Shown here in pieces: positions 26,889-38,340 of a stretch of DNA of 64,000 bases (position 1 is its first letter; the number at the start of each line of letters is the position of its first letter). The notes below the pieces were generated by a model. That model was not told the origin of the DNA, searched no databases, and saw only the letters and a program-made list of their open reading frames with translations. This stretch comes from Stratiolaelaps scimitus (taxonomy: Eukaryota > Arthropoda > Arachnida > Mesostigmata > Laelapidae), in assembly GCA_019614645.1 (NCBI GenBank), contig JABWDB010000009.1, positions 6,801,501 through 6,865,500 on the forward strand, written 5' to 3'. A program made the translations under genes and the position numbers.

Positions 26889-28145
26889 GCCCACACCAAT
26901 GTTTCTGATTTTTTTTTTCTCAACTGGAAGTAGCACTGCAGTTTCACTTCCAGTCATTCAAATATATCACATCTCTACAATATTCCACGAAAATTCGGCT
27001 ATCCAACTCAGATATAGACATTGGATATCGAAAATTGTCGAACGTTAAAAGGATAGCCCACTGAGTGTTTCTCGAGTGGGACGATAGTTGACACGCAACT
27101 GAGTTGTAAGATCGTTCTCGTACAAATTTGCTGGAGCCTTTGTCGGCGAAAACTACCATGCGCCGAGGCCGACAACTTAGTGAAGATTAGAAAAAAATTA
27201 TTTTCATCCTCAATGAATCCTTTGCAAAGAAGCAAGGAGTTGATTTCGAATTTTATTAAAAATCCTCGACAAAGCGGGACCAAGAAGCTGTCAGGACCAC
27301 CCAAAGCAGTAAGTGCGCGTGAAATATGCTCCCTCTCCAAAAAGCCTCTAACAGCCATTTGACTTAACGTGAAATTGCAGCCGAGGCTGGAGTCGAGACG
27401 AAGGTCCGAAACGTCTAAAGATATCTTCAGGCATCAGAACATCTTGTTCTTAGAAAACTCAAGAGAAAACCCCCTTTAACATTGAAGCACAAAGATGCAT
27501 GATTAAGCTTCGCTCCTGAGCACATTTCGTGGACAGAGGAGTAGCAACGTGTGGTGTTTTGCTGATGAAAAGAGATTTAATGTCGACGGTCCTGGTGGAC
27601 ATTCTTATTACTTCTATGACATTAGGAAAGAAGAGAAACTCCTAAGACGACGACAAGCGGGAGGTGGTGGTGTGATGTTTTGGTATTGGCTACAATGGGA
27701 AGACCTATTTGGTCTTCGTAGACGGGCGCATAAATCGTCGTGTCTATGTTTCTATGTTGGAGGATAAACTTATGAATCGCGCCGAGAAGATCTGTGCTGA
27801 AAGATCCATCTTCCAGCAGCTTTCGAATGGCATGTTCTTGATCAAAACCTCATACGAAAGTTTTATACATCTATGCCCAGTCGATTAATTTCTGTTCTTG
27901 AGAACGGCGGCGGCCCGACAAAATTCTAAATGTGTAACAAAAATTGCTCAGAATGACTCTCAAGTAAAAGCATCATCCTTTTTCTGTAATTATTTCTAAC
28001 CCCTGGAGGCGTTTTTCCCCGACCCGCGGCTCTGCTACGGATATAAACTTTCATGTCATTTCATTAGTGGTTTATTTTCAGAGCTGCAGTTTCACAATGC
28101 TTAAGTTCTCGTAAAAAAAAAAAAAATTGAATAAAAGTGTAGCCT
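26889..28145 (+). mobile_element. degenerate Tc3-like (Tc1/mariner) transposon
   Basis: About 1.26 kb between two TA dinucleotides. The left end GCCCACACC, then an interrupted T-run, then actgcag matches the complement of the right end (AGGCTACAC, T-run, actgcag), as expected of worn terminal inverted repeats. Inside lies a broken transposase in the same orientation. Length, TA flanks and transposase type agree with a Tc1/mariner element that has lost mobility. Ends were placed by eye and could move by tens of bases. Confidence 0.6.
27158..27960 (+). pseudogene. Tc3-like transposase pseudogene
   Basis: It starts ATG with MRRGRQLSED, the typical Tc3-type opening, then stops at TAG 27188 and shifts frame several times. 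The helix-turn-helix region is recognisable only in pieces. The clearest part is 27549-27767: VWCFADEKRFNVDGPGG, then YDIRKEE, RRRQAGGGGVMFW. This holds the first catalytic aspartate (DEKRFN) of the DDE triad. After a frameshift come VFVDGR and MLEDKLMNRAEK. At the second catalytic site (family FQQDNA) the sequence reads FQQ followed by unrelated residues. The third (SPDLNPIE) is not recognisable. It cannot encode active enzyme. Confidence 0.85.
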
Positions 28146-29569
28146 TAACTCTCGTATCCTTCGCTCGATGCTCAGTCATTGAGAACTAAAACAGGCAATA
28201 TCGATGCTATGTGCACCTTACGGCTGGGAAGCCGCGAGGCCGGTATCTTCAGAGCTGGACTGTTGGTCAGTGTGACAAGTGGGTCGAGAGTGAGCTTCGA
28301 GGAGTTGGATTTGATACTTAGCTTATCCATGACACGCTTGTCTACTGTGAGCATTGCTGCACTCTCCGCTCGAAATGTATGTATTCAAAAGATTATCCCA
28401 AGCTGTCACACGGCGTTGGTCGCTTACCCATTTTTTTTAATGAGATCTTCTGGCTGAATAAATAAACGTTAAGGTCCCTTCAAGTGAACTCGGGCATATC
28501 TGGAAACAAAATTGTTCTTCCTTAAACCCTTGTTAGCCTTTTTATGACGGATTTGCCTTCACACGTAACTCACAGGACGGGGATAGCTCTGGAAATTCTA
28601 TTCACTAATTCGAGTAGATCTGCCGGCCGTGTCCAACGACTCACACCGCCAATAAATAAAAATGCCTCGTCCTAAGGATCTCAAAGGTGGCCAACGAAAC
28701 ATTCCCTACACGCAAATGCTCGGCCTGAGAGAAGAAACAACGTATCTACACAAATATATCTGTATCTCTTTACCTCCCACGCGGGGGCCTGGACTCACTT
28801 TTACAAACAGTTGTAATAAACGCGGCGGGCGGGCGCGGCAGCGGAGGCAGCAACAACAAGCTTGAACAAAGGCGAATGCCTCATTCGGAAAGCCGCCGCC
28901 GGCGCCGCCTAGAGATTAGACCACTTACACACGTTCGATCTCTATTTGCTTCGGGGGATGGTGGGGGGTGCTAAAGACCGAACAAAAAGCACACAAGAGA
29001 GAAATAGTTGTAGTATCTCCCGGCGAGACAATGAGCTAGAAATTGTTTATGTTGCCAGCCGACTGAGCGCGGAATAGTCGTTGGTGTATAGTGAGAACTA
29101 TTGTGGCTGTGGTGGGCGGCGGTGGTGGCCGTAGGCCTTGGCCTCTTACTTGACTTGATGACTTAATCCTGTTCGAGCGCCGGCGCCGCCAGTCTCGTAT
29201 TTTTCGTAGGATTCTAGAGACATTCGGAGGTTGCCAGCAGCGACGATGGATCCTCTTCTTGGTTTTCTTTTCTATTTAGTAACATAAACATACCTAGAAA
29301 TAAACACACAGATTGTTACTCAAGTCGCTTTAAGGTATGCGTCGTTTCAAGATGGCTCCAGAAATTGTGAAAGTAACATCTTTGGTGGGTGATCTTCTTG
29401 CGCTCGGTATCTCGGGCTGGTCATTAGAAGCGTTGAGTCACATTTTACAGCATATTAATTTTGGTAGATTAAATATCTAGATGAAGCTGTTAGTTAAGGT
29501 GTTGGTGTAAATACGAGTTCTCGAAATGCCATATTATACATTATACTTCACTACTTCTACTGCTATAGT

Positions 29570-29571
<2 letters not shown>
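28146..29571. other. no gene recognised
   Basis: Sequence 3' of the Tc3-like element. Two GC patches share ccggcgccgcc (near 28898 and 29182). Open frames on both strands at 28172-28457 lack support. Confidence 0.5.

Positions 29572-29611
<40 letters not shown>
29572..29611. repeat. (TA)n microsatellite
   Basis: Forty bases of alternating AT; shorter TA tracts follow at 29776-29800 and 31409-31450. Confidence 0.9.
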
Positions 29612-29613
<2 letters not shown>

Positions 29614-29939
29614 GAGTTAGTTTTTCCCGAAATAAAAAGCTTCTTTTTCATATGTTGTGCACATACGAGTGTCTTCTGTCATCGTCTTAAATCGGAAATT
29701 GAAGAAATACTACTATAAGGACTCTGTCACTCATCTCCTTAGATCGGAGAGCGCAGCAAATATATAGTGGAGTATTCATATATCTATATATATATATACT
29801 ATTTATTCGGGCCGCGTTTACGTCACAGAGAAAAAATATGCTTGAAGGCTAAAAATGTAGACTTTCTGAGAAGTTACTTGGGTACGGGCAGACCAGGGGA
29901 GGTATGCAAATCTAGCGGAACCCATCATCTGGACTCGAT

Positions 29940-30320
29940 AGAGGAATGTCACTTTGGTGGAGTGCTTCGATATGAAAGCCATCGTGGCTGCCTTGGCGTA
30001 CACCACAAACCCCCTGAAAACGTATAGCTTGTCAGCCACACATCAAAAAAAGGGCTCGTCGGATCAGCTCACGAGTAGATGGGTAGATTTGTATGGGCAT
30101 GGCCGTTCGTCCTTGCCACTGAGTTACCCACGGTTTGAGCATCAGTTCACCGCAGATCTCACGTTGAGCCAGTATGCCTATATTTCGAGGCCTTCGCCAA
30201 GGAAATCGGTGGTGTCCTACTTATTTGACAATTTACCTCGCTCATTGCCTAATGATAACGCGCTCTCTACGAAACGTCGATGACTGTGGTCCGACGTGTT
30301 AAAAGAGAAGACGATGACGT
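29940..30320 (+). pseudogene. possible mariner-family transposase remnant, second copy
   Basis: The plus frame reads ECFDMKAIVAALA. A frame shift then gives HHKPPENV, reminiscent of the AGHKPSEI segment of mariner N-termini, and near 30280 SMTVVRRVKRED resembles the second helix-turn-helix end. Stops and frame changes separate the pieces. It lies in opposite orientation to the 25.9-26.4 kb remnant, with the Tc3-like element between. Assignment rests on short motifs only. Confidence 0.35.
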
Positions 30321-33300
30321 TCTCTAGCGCGAATCAATCGTCCATGTTTCTCTTCTGCGAATCGATTCTGGCAAGGCTAACGCGAGTCGAACACAAGTTA
30401 GTTGACGCAATCCTAACTAACGTCACTAACACTTCCCCCGGTGGACGGTATTTCTATTTCGTGCAGACGTTTCCTCGTTCCACAACGAAGTCCCGTCAGC
30501 GTTGCACCGGTTTTCAACAAAACCACGGTTACTCCACCTTGTCGGCCCTCTCTCTCTCACTCTCTGCCTGCGCCCTGATACCTTTCGTATCCACCGTCAA
30601 GATTAGATCCGCCACGAGTATCAACCAGTTAAGTAGACGCCAGTGATACCACGTCAGGCGGCTAAGGCGAGGCGCTGCAGTATCGACTTGAACAGCGGCG
30701 CCAGCCGCGACTGCTGCTGTTCGACGAGCGACGTCTTTAGTGCCGTTTATTAGCGTTTTCTGTATCTCGCCCTTGCTCGTCTCTCTCCTCCCACTCCCCT
30801 ATCTCTCTCTCTCTCGTCTGTAAATTCACAAGAATTGAAATTACTACATTGCCGTCAAACCCCCCCCCCCCTCTCCCCCGGGTTCGCTGCTTCGGCTACC
30901 GCTGTTGACCAACACGTAATGCGACGACGACGACGACTCCTAGGCGCCACGAACGTTTGGAGAGGAATAAACCGAGACAGGCGGGCGAAACGCGTCCCCT
31001 AAGCGAAAGTGGTGTTGCTGGGCTCTGCCCAACCCTGCTGTTGTTGTTTCGCCGGCCGACACCCGCCTCACGTCGCGAAGTCAAATCACCTTGTCAGGGA
31101 GGACTCGTACTTCGTGGAGCTGCTCGTTCGTTCAGACGGGTGGATTAACGAGGAGCCGAAAAAGGCAGATGACAAGCTGACACAGAGAGATAATATTCTA
31201 TCATATAGATTGAAGCAACGACGAGAGGAGGAGGGCGCATGAACGTCGGGGTGAATCGGGTACCCAGTGACACAAATCCGCGTTTGCTTGAGTAATGAAC
31301 CTAGCCTTTGAAGTGAGTTTAGTTTGGTAATCTGAACGGCGCCTCGTTCAGAGCTGTGGTGTGGACGAACGCCTTCTTATCAACTGGCCGATAAAAATCA
31401 AAGATGTGTATATATATATTTATATGTACATATATATATATATATATATACGGTTAAAAACGCCTCATTCTAACATCTCTTGAATGTGGAGCAGTTTCAA
31501 TCAACGAAGGGAAGGTCAGCTGGATTATAGCTAATGATACTTTGACAGGTGGTAGAGCTAGAGGTATGAATAGAGTGAGATCTCCACCATCTTCCGAACT
31601 AAAAATATTCTTATGATAATTTATGTATAATAACAAGTGTAATAAAGACATATCTCTAATAAACACGGAGCAATGTCTCCCTGATCTTTTCCATGCAGTA
31701 TATGCAATTACGTCAGCTAAATGCGTCCACTTGTCTTTATTATTACATGTTCATAATTATTTGAAATATGTTTGCGTCTAATTGCATCTATTTGAGCATG
31801 CGCCTACGATTAATTGCCGCTCACTTTATATCGTAATTACAGTCATAGCATACCGTAATATTCATAATGCTTAGCTACTGCTGCTGCCGCCGCCGCCGCC
31901 GCCGCCGCCGCTGTTCATGATGAAGTACTGGGAGTGACTATGCCGCTACCAGAGCTCCACTGAATAAATATCGCCCATTCATGGTATTCAACTATGCACG
32001 CGATTGATTAATGAAGCATATGCACAGATTTATACACTGCTACCGAGTGACATGGGCCTAACTGGGAGCCACACAGACCGAAATACCCTGGATATATCAA
32101 CAACATTGCGTCACCGTGACTAGCACGACAAGTGATTTTCTATCTCGATTTTATGCTGCCGTTTGTGACGGCACTGGCGACAAAACTTTGCGGATAATCT
32201 GTCCAGATAATGGAATCAACACAGTACATTTTCACCGTGTATCACGCAATTCGACAAAAATAGGAGAAAAATCGCGTTCAGTCGACAGGGCCCCAGAAAA
32301 AAAAACGGACCGTATTCACGAATATGTTCGCGCACCTTAGTCTCCAGGGCTACTAACTAACGCTATATACACGGGGGAAAACGTCGAATGGGTCAAGGCA
32401 GCAGTGTCGAAGACAGCGTTTCTGTTGAAACCGCCCTCCAATGGCTTATTCGCATCTCCTAGCACCTCTCCACCTAACAAAAAAAAGGAACATTTCCGCG
32501 GGGTTTTCCTGAATTGATGGATGCGTTGGCATAATCGGAGAATTTCATACCCAACCATCGCATGAGGCTTTCGTTACTTTCATACTGATCGACTGGCCCA
32601 GGTGTTTTAGTTGCAATTTCGTCAGTGGTTTTAATCGTCGTTCGCTAATAGATTTCGAAGCATCAGGCTTTTTCGACTTGAACTTGAATACGCCGAAAAG
32701 AACGTCTCACCATTACGACTTCTAAACAATACACATAGTCTAACCTTATCTCCTGGATGTTTTTCTGTGTAAAACGTCCCATATTTGTCTCATTTACGGT
32801 AGCACACCCCCTGAGACCAGATGACGATGACAAATCTTAAATCGCATGTCTGTATCTCATCATCATCATCATCGTCACAATGATACTACAATGACTTAAT
32901 GCGGTATTGGCTTCACATGCGAAGCACATGCGCACATTTAGTCATATCGAAATTGGGCTCTCACATTGAGTTGGCCGGCTCCATGTGTCACTACACTGCC
33001 GTCTGTCAACGTTGTGATTTGCCCTTTTTTTTTCTAACGAAGCATGCTGTCGCCTGCCAGCAACCAACAGTACTAGCCGAATCGGCAGCACCGTCACCGG
33101 TGCCCTGTGGTAAACGCCACGGGGCCCAGCCTTCTCCCGGGGAGGAGTCCCTCTCTCATGCAGGCAAGGGTAGCACGTTCGGGTCCCTTCCTGGCGCGAC
33201 CGGGGACTTCCCGCGATTGCCTGCGCTGCAACAACAGGCAGCGCACCCACACGTGTCGGAGTCCACTGGAGAACTGATCGTGACCGGCGTCAATTGCGTG

Positions 33301-34078
33301 CGCGAATTGTGCGTGGTGACTACAACGACGACGGCAGCGGCGGTTAGACTGATTTCGAACGTTGAGTTTCGGCTGCCGATATCGCCAGCAACAAACCGCG
33401 GTCAGCTGATCTGTGAAGAGGACCCCTCTGGTTAATGTGAAACAGACCTGTACGTGCTGCTGTTGCTGGAGCAGGGTCGCGTTCGGTGATCGACCAACAG
33501 AGACTGGATATGACAAGAAGCCCTATGAGTTGTTGTAGATTGAGGTGCGCGGTTCGCCAGTCGATTCGAACGTGATGAAGGATGACATTACTGCTCGAGC
33601 ATAATCGTTGGTGGCAGCTGGTGTCATGTGTAAAGCGTGCAACAGTAGCAGCAACAGTAGCGGTAGTCTGGTGCTGAGTGCATACACTGACTACACGTGA
33701 GCGACTACGGAGAGTTCAACGCGAGTTACAACCCAGCGCGACCTACCTGCCTGCCTGCCCGAGATCCGATCCGGCGTTGTGGCTGTGCGGTCCATACAGC
33801 GTGATTCTTGTCGCCAGCGAGAACTCGTCCCTCGAGAGCACGCGGCCGCTTGTCTACCAATTGTTCAGTGCAACGCACAACTTTCAACTCAGGAAAATTA
33901 CCTAAACGTATTCTTCATTCCCCGAAGACACGCACCTTCGTGGCTTGCCAGCGCTGTGATCTCGCTTCATCATCATCGAGGTCATCAGCAATTCGTGACG
34001 TCGACGAGTGTCGCCCTCGGTCGTGACTCTCGTATCGTTAGGTCCGCGCTGTGCGATTGGGATTTAGCAGTGGCAACA
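30321..34078. other. no certain gene; possible promoter and 5' UTR at right end
   Basis: Contains a C-run, (TC)n, the CCG run and TA repeats. From about 33.05 kb the sequence is GC-richer and leads into the ATG at 34079, so it may include promoter and leader of that exon. No TATA box or initiator was fixed. Confidence 0.45.
31878..31913. repeat. (CTG)(CCG)n trinucleotide run
   Basis: Starts with ctgctgctg and continues as about eight ccg units. Confidence 0.9.
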
Positions 34079-34192
34079 ATGCGAACGGCGGTTGCAATTC
34101 TCGTGTGTGCTTTGGCAGCGTTCCGATTCGGCGGTGTCCGCGCGTCTCCGTACAACACCGAACATGGACGACGAGACATGGAGATTACCAAC
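34079..34192 (+). CDS. first coding exon with signal peptide, secreted protein (partial)
   Basis: ATG at 34079 in a favourable context (gcaacaATGc) is the first ATG of a frame that stays open for about 300 bp upstream. It begins MRTAVAILVCALAAF, a basic residue followed by a hydrophobic core, and continues GGVRASPYNTEHGRRDMEITN. Cleavage near VRA|SP would be typical, and GRRD could be a processing site. The frame meets a consensus donor AAC|gtaagc at 34192/34193 in phase 0. The upstream kilobase is GC-richer, as a 5' UTR or promoter might be. I found no certain next exon. It could be the missing first exon of the growth factor at 57.5 kb, or belong to another secreted protein. Confidence 0.5.
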
Positions 34193-34520
34193 GTAAGCAT
34201 TCGAATGAGCGTGTGAAAAGCGATAGACGAATTATTTACAGTGTGCGAAGACAGCAACTACGAGCGTCTGTGTTTACCACATTTTTGGTGGTAATGTTGC
34301 CATAAATAATCACCAAGGTCTCCTGGTGGATTTTTGTTTTTATCGAGATGTGACATAGACATGTCTTGTGCCACGCTTGTGTCAATATGACGCCCTCATG
34401 TTCATCATTAAATTGAGCTCAGCAAATTGCTGCATTTCTTGCCGTCGATGGTGACTCGTGGCCGAGTCAACAGATTCGAAACGGCGAACGCTAGCATTAT
34501 ATATATTATCGCATATATTT

Positions 34521-34630
34521 ATGGTGTGCTCATGTGTACATTGCAACAGGCAGGACATACGCAGGTGGACTTATCACGGATTCGATCCCCACCGTAGCAC
34601 ATTGGCATTTGAAGGGGTCGGTCTAACATA
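34521..34630 (+). mobile_element. tRNA-derived SINE, truncated copy
   Basis: Contains the tRNA-like half of the same family: tggtgtgctcatgtgtacattgcaa, then cgcaggtggac, the B box ggattcgatcc at 34578-34588, then gtagcacattggcatttgaaggggtcggtct. The second half is absent. The flanks are AT-rich, so a duplication cannot be judged. It lies about 330 bp after the signal-peptide exon at 34.1 kb, hence probably inside that intron. Confidence 0.7.
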
Positions 34631-37600
34631 GCTATATTATATATTATAATGAAATACATACAATTCTCGAAAAAAGCGAGAGAGAGAGAGAGGGAGAGAG
34701 AGGGAATATTATCATCATCGGCCTTCAATGATGTTATGAACGTGTTTTCTAAAATTGCCTGAAATGTTCTGTATCTGACTTGAGCTACCGAAATATAATA
34801 TTCGAAGCGAACATCTTTAACTGATCGAAGTGTTCCGTGAGTGCTAGAGATTAGTCATCGTATGCTAAATGGCGTCGTATCAATAACTCACTACTAAGGG
34901 CTAGAAGAGGCAATACGCGGACATTATAGTGAATAGGACCCCCCCTTGCAGGCTTTCAATACTCACTGCTCTGTACACAGCCTTTGCGCAATTACTCTAC
35001 GCCGTCTGTCGGCGGCACTGACCGAGATGGTAATTGGCGCTCAATGTCTTCTTGGTGGCCAACGCATGTTCGATACGGCACCGCTATTATCAGATACTTC
35101 CATATGGCATGGAACCTCCGATTTCTCGGCTCGGGACGGGTGACAACGTGGTCACTTTTAGGTAGAGAAATGCATGCTATCTACTATACGTGAAGAATAA
35201 CGTCGACCAGAATGTATACGTCAACTGAGCGGGATCATTCGAGATAATAGCTGTAGCAAACACGGTGGTCAAGCGTAATTATCAATTGGGAGCAAACAAT
35301 TAGAACAGACAGGTCAATATGTGAAATCACCAATTGACCACATTAGTCGCCTGGCTCCCTCCCATAAATCTTAATTGGGCCGTAACGCAAAACACAAGGC
35401 GAAACAAAAATACGTACGTGCTTGCGAGCGTCGTTTGCCATGCCGGCGTTTTAAACGTTTTAAATGTCGACCCACCCAACGAACGTTGCTAGGATTTCCC
35501 CTTCGTCCGCCATCGACGGCTCGATCAGGCGTTCCGCATCATTTTCATGGGATCCGATCTCATAATCGTCCAATGGCCTCTATATCTATTCGGAACCCGA
35601 TGTCAGATGATGCCTTCGACATCGTAGTGACGTCCAGGGACAGTGCTACACTGATCTCGATGATCTCGCCCCTTCCGCTTGAACGAACTCCGGCCACCCG
35701 GAGTTTGGTGTCGAGCCAGTTTACAGTGACTGGCGTCCACGGACCCTCGGTGAGATCTGAAAGCCTCCTTAGTCAAGGGAGTTGCTCACATTGGGCCAGA
35801 CCTCCAGCGGAACTGGGGCAATGTTCCCGAAGATCATCCTCAACGTCATCGGAGCTGTTTGCTGCCACTGATTGAAGGACGATTTGGCTCAAACATTGTA
35901 TTCGACTGATTTCACAAAAACAGCCCAAAATGTTCGGATCATTGCTCTCAGGAACATGGTGTCTTGTCATCTCTCAGTTTTGCGGGACGGATACCTTTGC
36001 TGTGCTAAAGTAACCGTTTCGACGTTGCTCTCATGACATTTTAGTTTGCTGTGCTGATTCTTAAAACAATGCTGTGATTGATACCCACCGAGGAACACAG
36101 GGTTGAAGAAGAAGATGTAGAAGAAAGACTGTTCTCCCCTCTGAGAACTCGAAGTGTTTCAGCTAGACAAGATGTTGAAACATCTTGGCTTTAAAATGAA
36201 AAATAACAATGGTCGCTATACTAACTAACGTGAAACGAAATGCGAATCGTAGTTCCCATCTCCGAAAGGTGCACCCTTGCGAGAATACATTTGTCGTTTC
36301 TAGCCACCACCGAGAACTAAGTGGCCGGCTGCGAAATAGCTAGATTTGCTATTTTCGTTGGACGAAGCTAAAAGCTCTAAGATTGATGGGGTACAACTTT
36401 TTCTCTAAGTATCCGTCACGTAACAGAGCGTGTGGTGTCTAGACAAACCAAAAATAGAGTTTCAGAGGCAAGTGGTTGAACGAAAATGGCCGCTGGCTCG
36501 AAAAATGCTAGTCCATCAGAGGCGAGCGTTTAGAGCCACAATGTGAGACATAGCTAACCAGCTGGCAGACACAGAACTGTCACTATGATCAGATCTAGTC
36601 TAAGGTGTGCATCTAGATTGAGTAGTAACAATATTGAAAAACATAAGCACACACAACAGCCTCTTCAAGACACTGTGGTGCGCGTCGAAGATGCCTGGAA
36701 ATCATGACGCGGTCCCAGTAGTCTTGGCGTTCTCGTTGCCAGCTGATTGTATCGTTCTGACAACAAATCCGTCGACAAGATGTTACGAGACGTGTGTTGC
36801 TCTCGATAGCTGGGTAACTCGATGGTTTTCTTAATTCAAGTTCTTGGCATCAGTTGAAAGTGGTAGGTTAGTCGTCATAAGCTAAACGCTTGGATCGAAT
36901 AGAGATGCGTGACCTGTTATTTATGCGTGTTATTCATAGCATTTGCTGACAGGGTCAATTTGACTGCAATCGGAAATCTACACAGGGAATCCCCGCCAGA
37001 GATGACCGACCAATCAAGCTGCACGTATGCACTGGATATAGACCGTAACATGCACACCGATGTGACATAATTCACGTTGCCCTTAGTGATGTTCCCGCCC
37101 GTCGAGCGGAGTCAGATAATCCCCTTCGTCAAGCAACGCTTAAATATATATTCGTGTTACAGCGTTCAGTGTATTTCATGTGTGCGTGTGTATGAAATTT
37201 TATGACAACGATAACATCGAACATGTTACGAGCAACAATAAACTGATTATGATTTTTACAATGTTTTGCTAACGCCTATGATAAAGGCATGGCACGTGTC
37301 CTCGCGCGGTTCGCCTGCCGATCTACTTTGCTTGTATATATCAGGCCCACTATAGGCTATTGAGATTGATATCGAGATCGGATTGTCCTTGCATAGCTGA
37401 TCGTAAATTCAAGAATATTAAAATATGTCATGTTCAAAAGTCTTCTACAGTCCTTGTCCGTATATGGGGGTCCTATCTGAGTGCGCTGATAACGTGCAAA
37501 CGATACGTGGTTTTTGGATTATGCGAAAAGACAGCGTGGTCACTGCGATGCATCTCGCGCCACTGCTAGGCTTGGTATAGGGCTGTGGCGTTCTCTGGTA

Positions 37601-38114
37601 TCGATTGGCTGAGCAGCATCATTGAGCTGGGCCAAATCGCCAAAACCTGGACGAGTTTCCTTTTAAGCTGATTGTGAACTGAAAACGCGAACGCACTTTA
37701 AAGGACAATACCATTAAGCAGCCCGTTGCTGTGAAACTCCCCCCGCCCTGATGGTCAAGTCTGTGTATTAAAGCAGCGCAGACAAACAACTCTGATCCAA
37801 TCACCTATGCTCAGTGATACCTTGTCCCACTGTGGCTAGATCTGGTGACAGCAGGTCGAGCCCCCAAAACGGATCACAGCTCATTCTGAGCGCTTCGTCT
37901 AACAATTGGGCAATGAAAGATCGTCAGTCAACGACGGCAGCAGTCGTTATTGAAATTTTCTCCTCTGAAATTTCACTCTGCCTATTGCTGTGATCACGGT
38001 TAGACATGGTGGCAATAAAATATTTGTCGTTCCCCAACGAGGGCTTATGAAGTATGACCCGATTCATTAAACGCCGAAACCTTCAAAACGCTCAGCGTTC
38101 ACTTACAAAGACGT
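34631..38114. other. no gene recognised
   Basis: Possible intron of the 34.1 kb exon. A minus-strand frame at 35573-35970, interrupted by one TGA, overlaps a 166-codon plus frame. Neither has recognised similarity. Confidence 0.5.
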
Positions 38115-38129
38115 AGATTACAGTTGTCA

Positions 38130-38325
38130 GATGATTGGTTATAGTTTCGATTTGTATGTGCCCAATGGACTCTCAGCAGAGGATGGTTTAGCAGGCAGAG
38201 GCGTTTTGTCATCCACGTCAACCCTGCACTGGATCGGCCCACTTTCATGGTGATTGGAATGTCTCCGGTGGTGACCGTGCGTTTGAAAAAAATTTCCTCC
38301 TCTAAAAAAAAAAAAAAAAAAAAAA
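38130..38325 (+). mobile_element. short poly-A retroposon, young copy with 15-bp TSD
   Basis: A ~196-bp insertion ending in a run of 23 A, flanked by the perfect direct repeat agattacagttgtca (38115-38129 and 38326-38340). The body contains cagcagaggatggtttagca then ggcagaggcgttttg, and ends tttcctcctctAAAA. No A or B box and no clear coding potential were seen, so it could be the 3' fragment of a LINE or a SINE with another promoter. The perfect duplication and intact tail point to recent, LINE-driven insertion. Confidence 0.85.
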
Positions 38326-38340
38326 AGATTACAGTTGTCA

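Noticed and set aside
32899..33435. 178-codon plus-strand open frame
   Set aside because: GC-rich DNA upstream of the signal-peptide exon; long frames on both strands indicate composition rather than coding.
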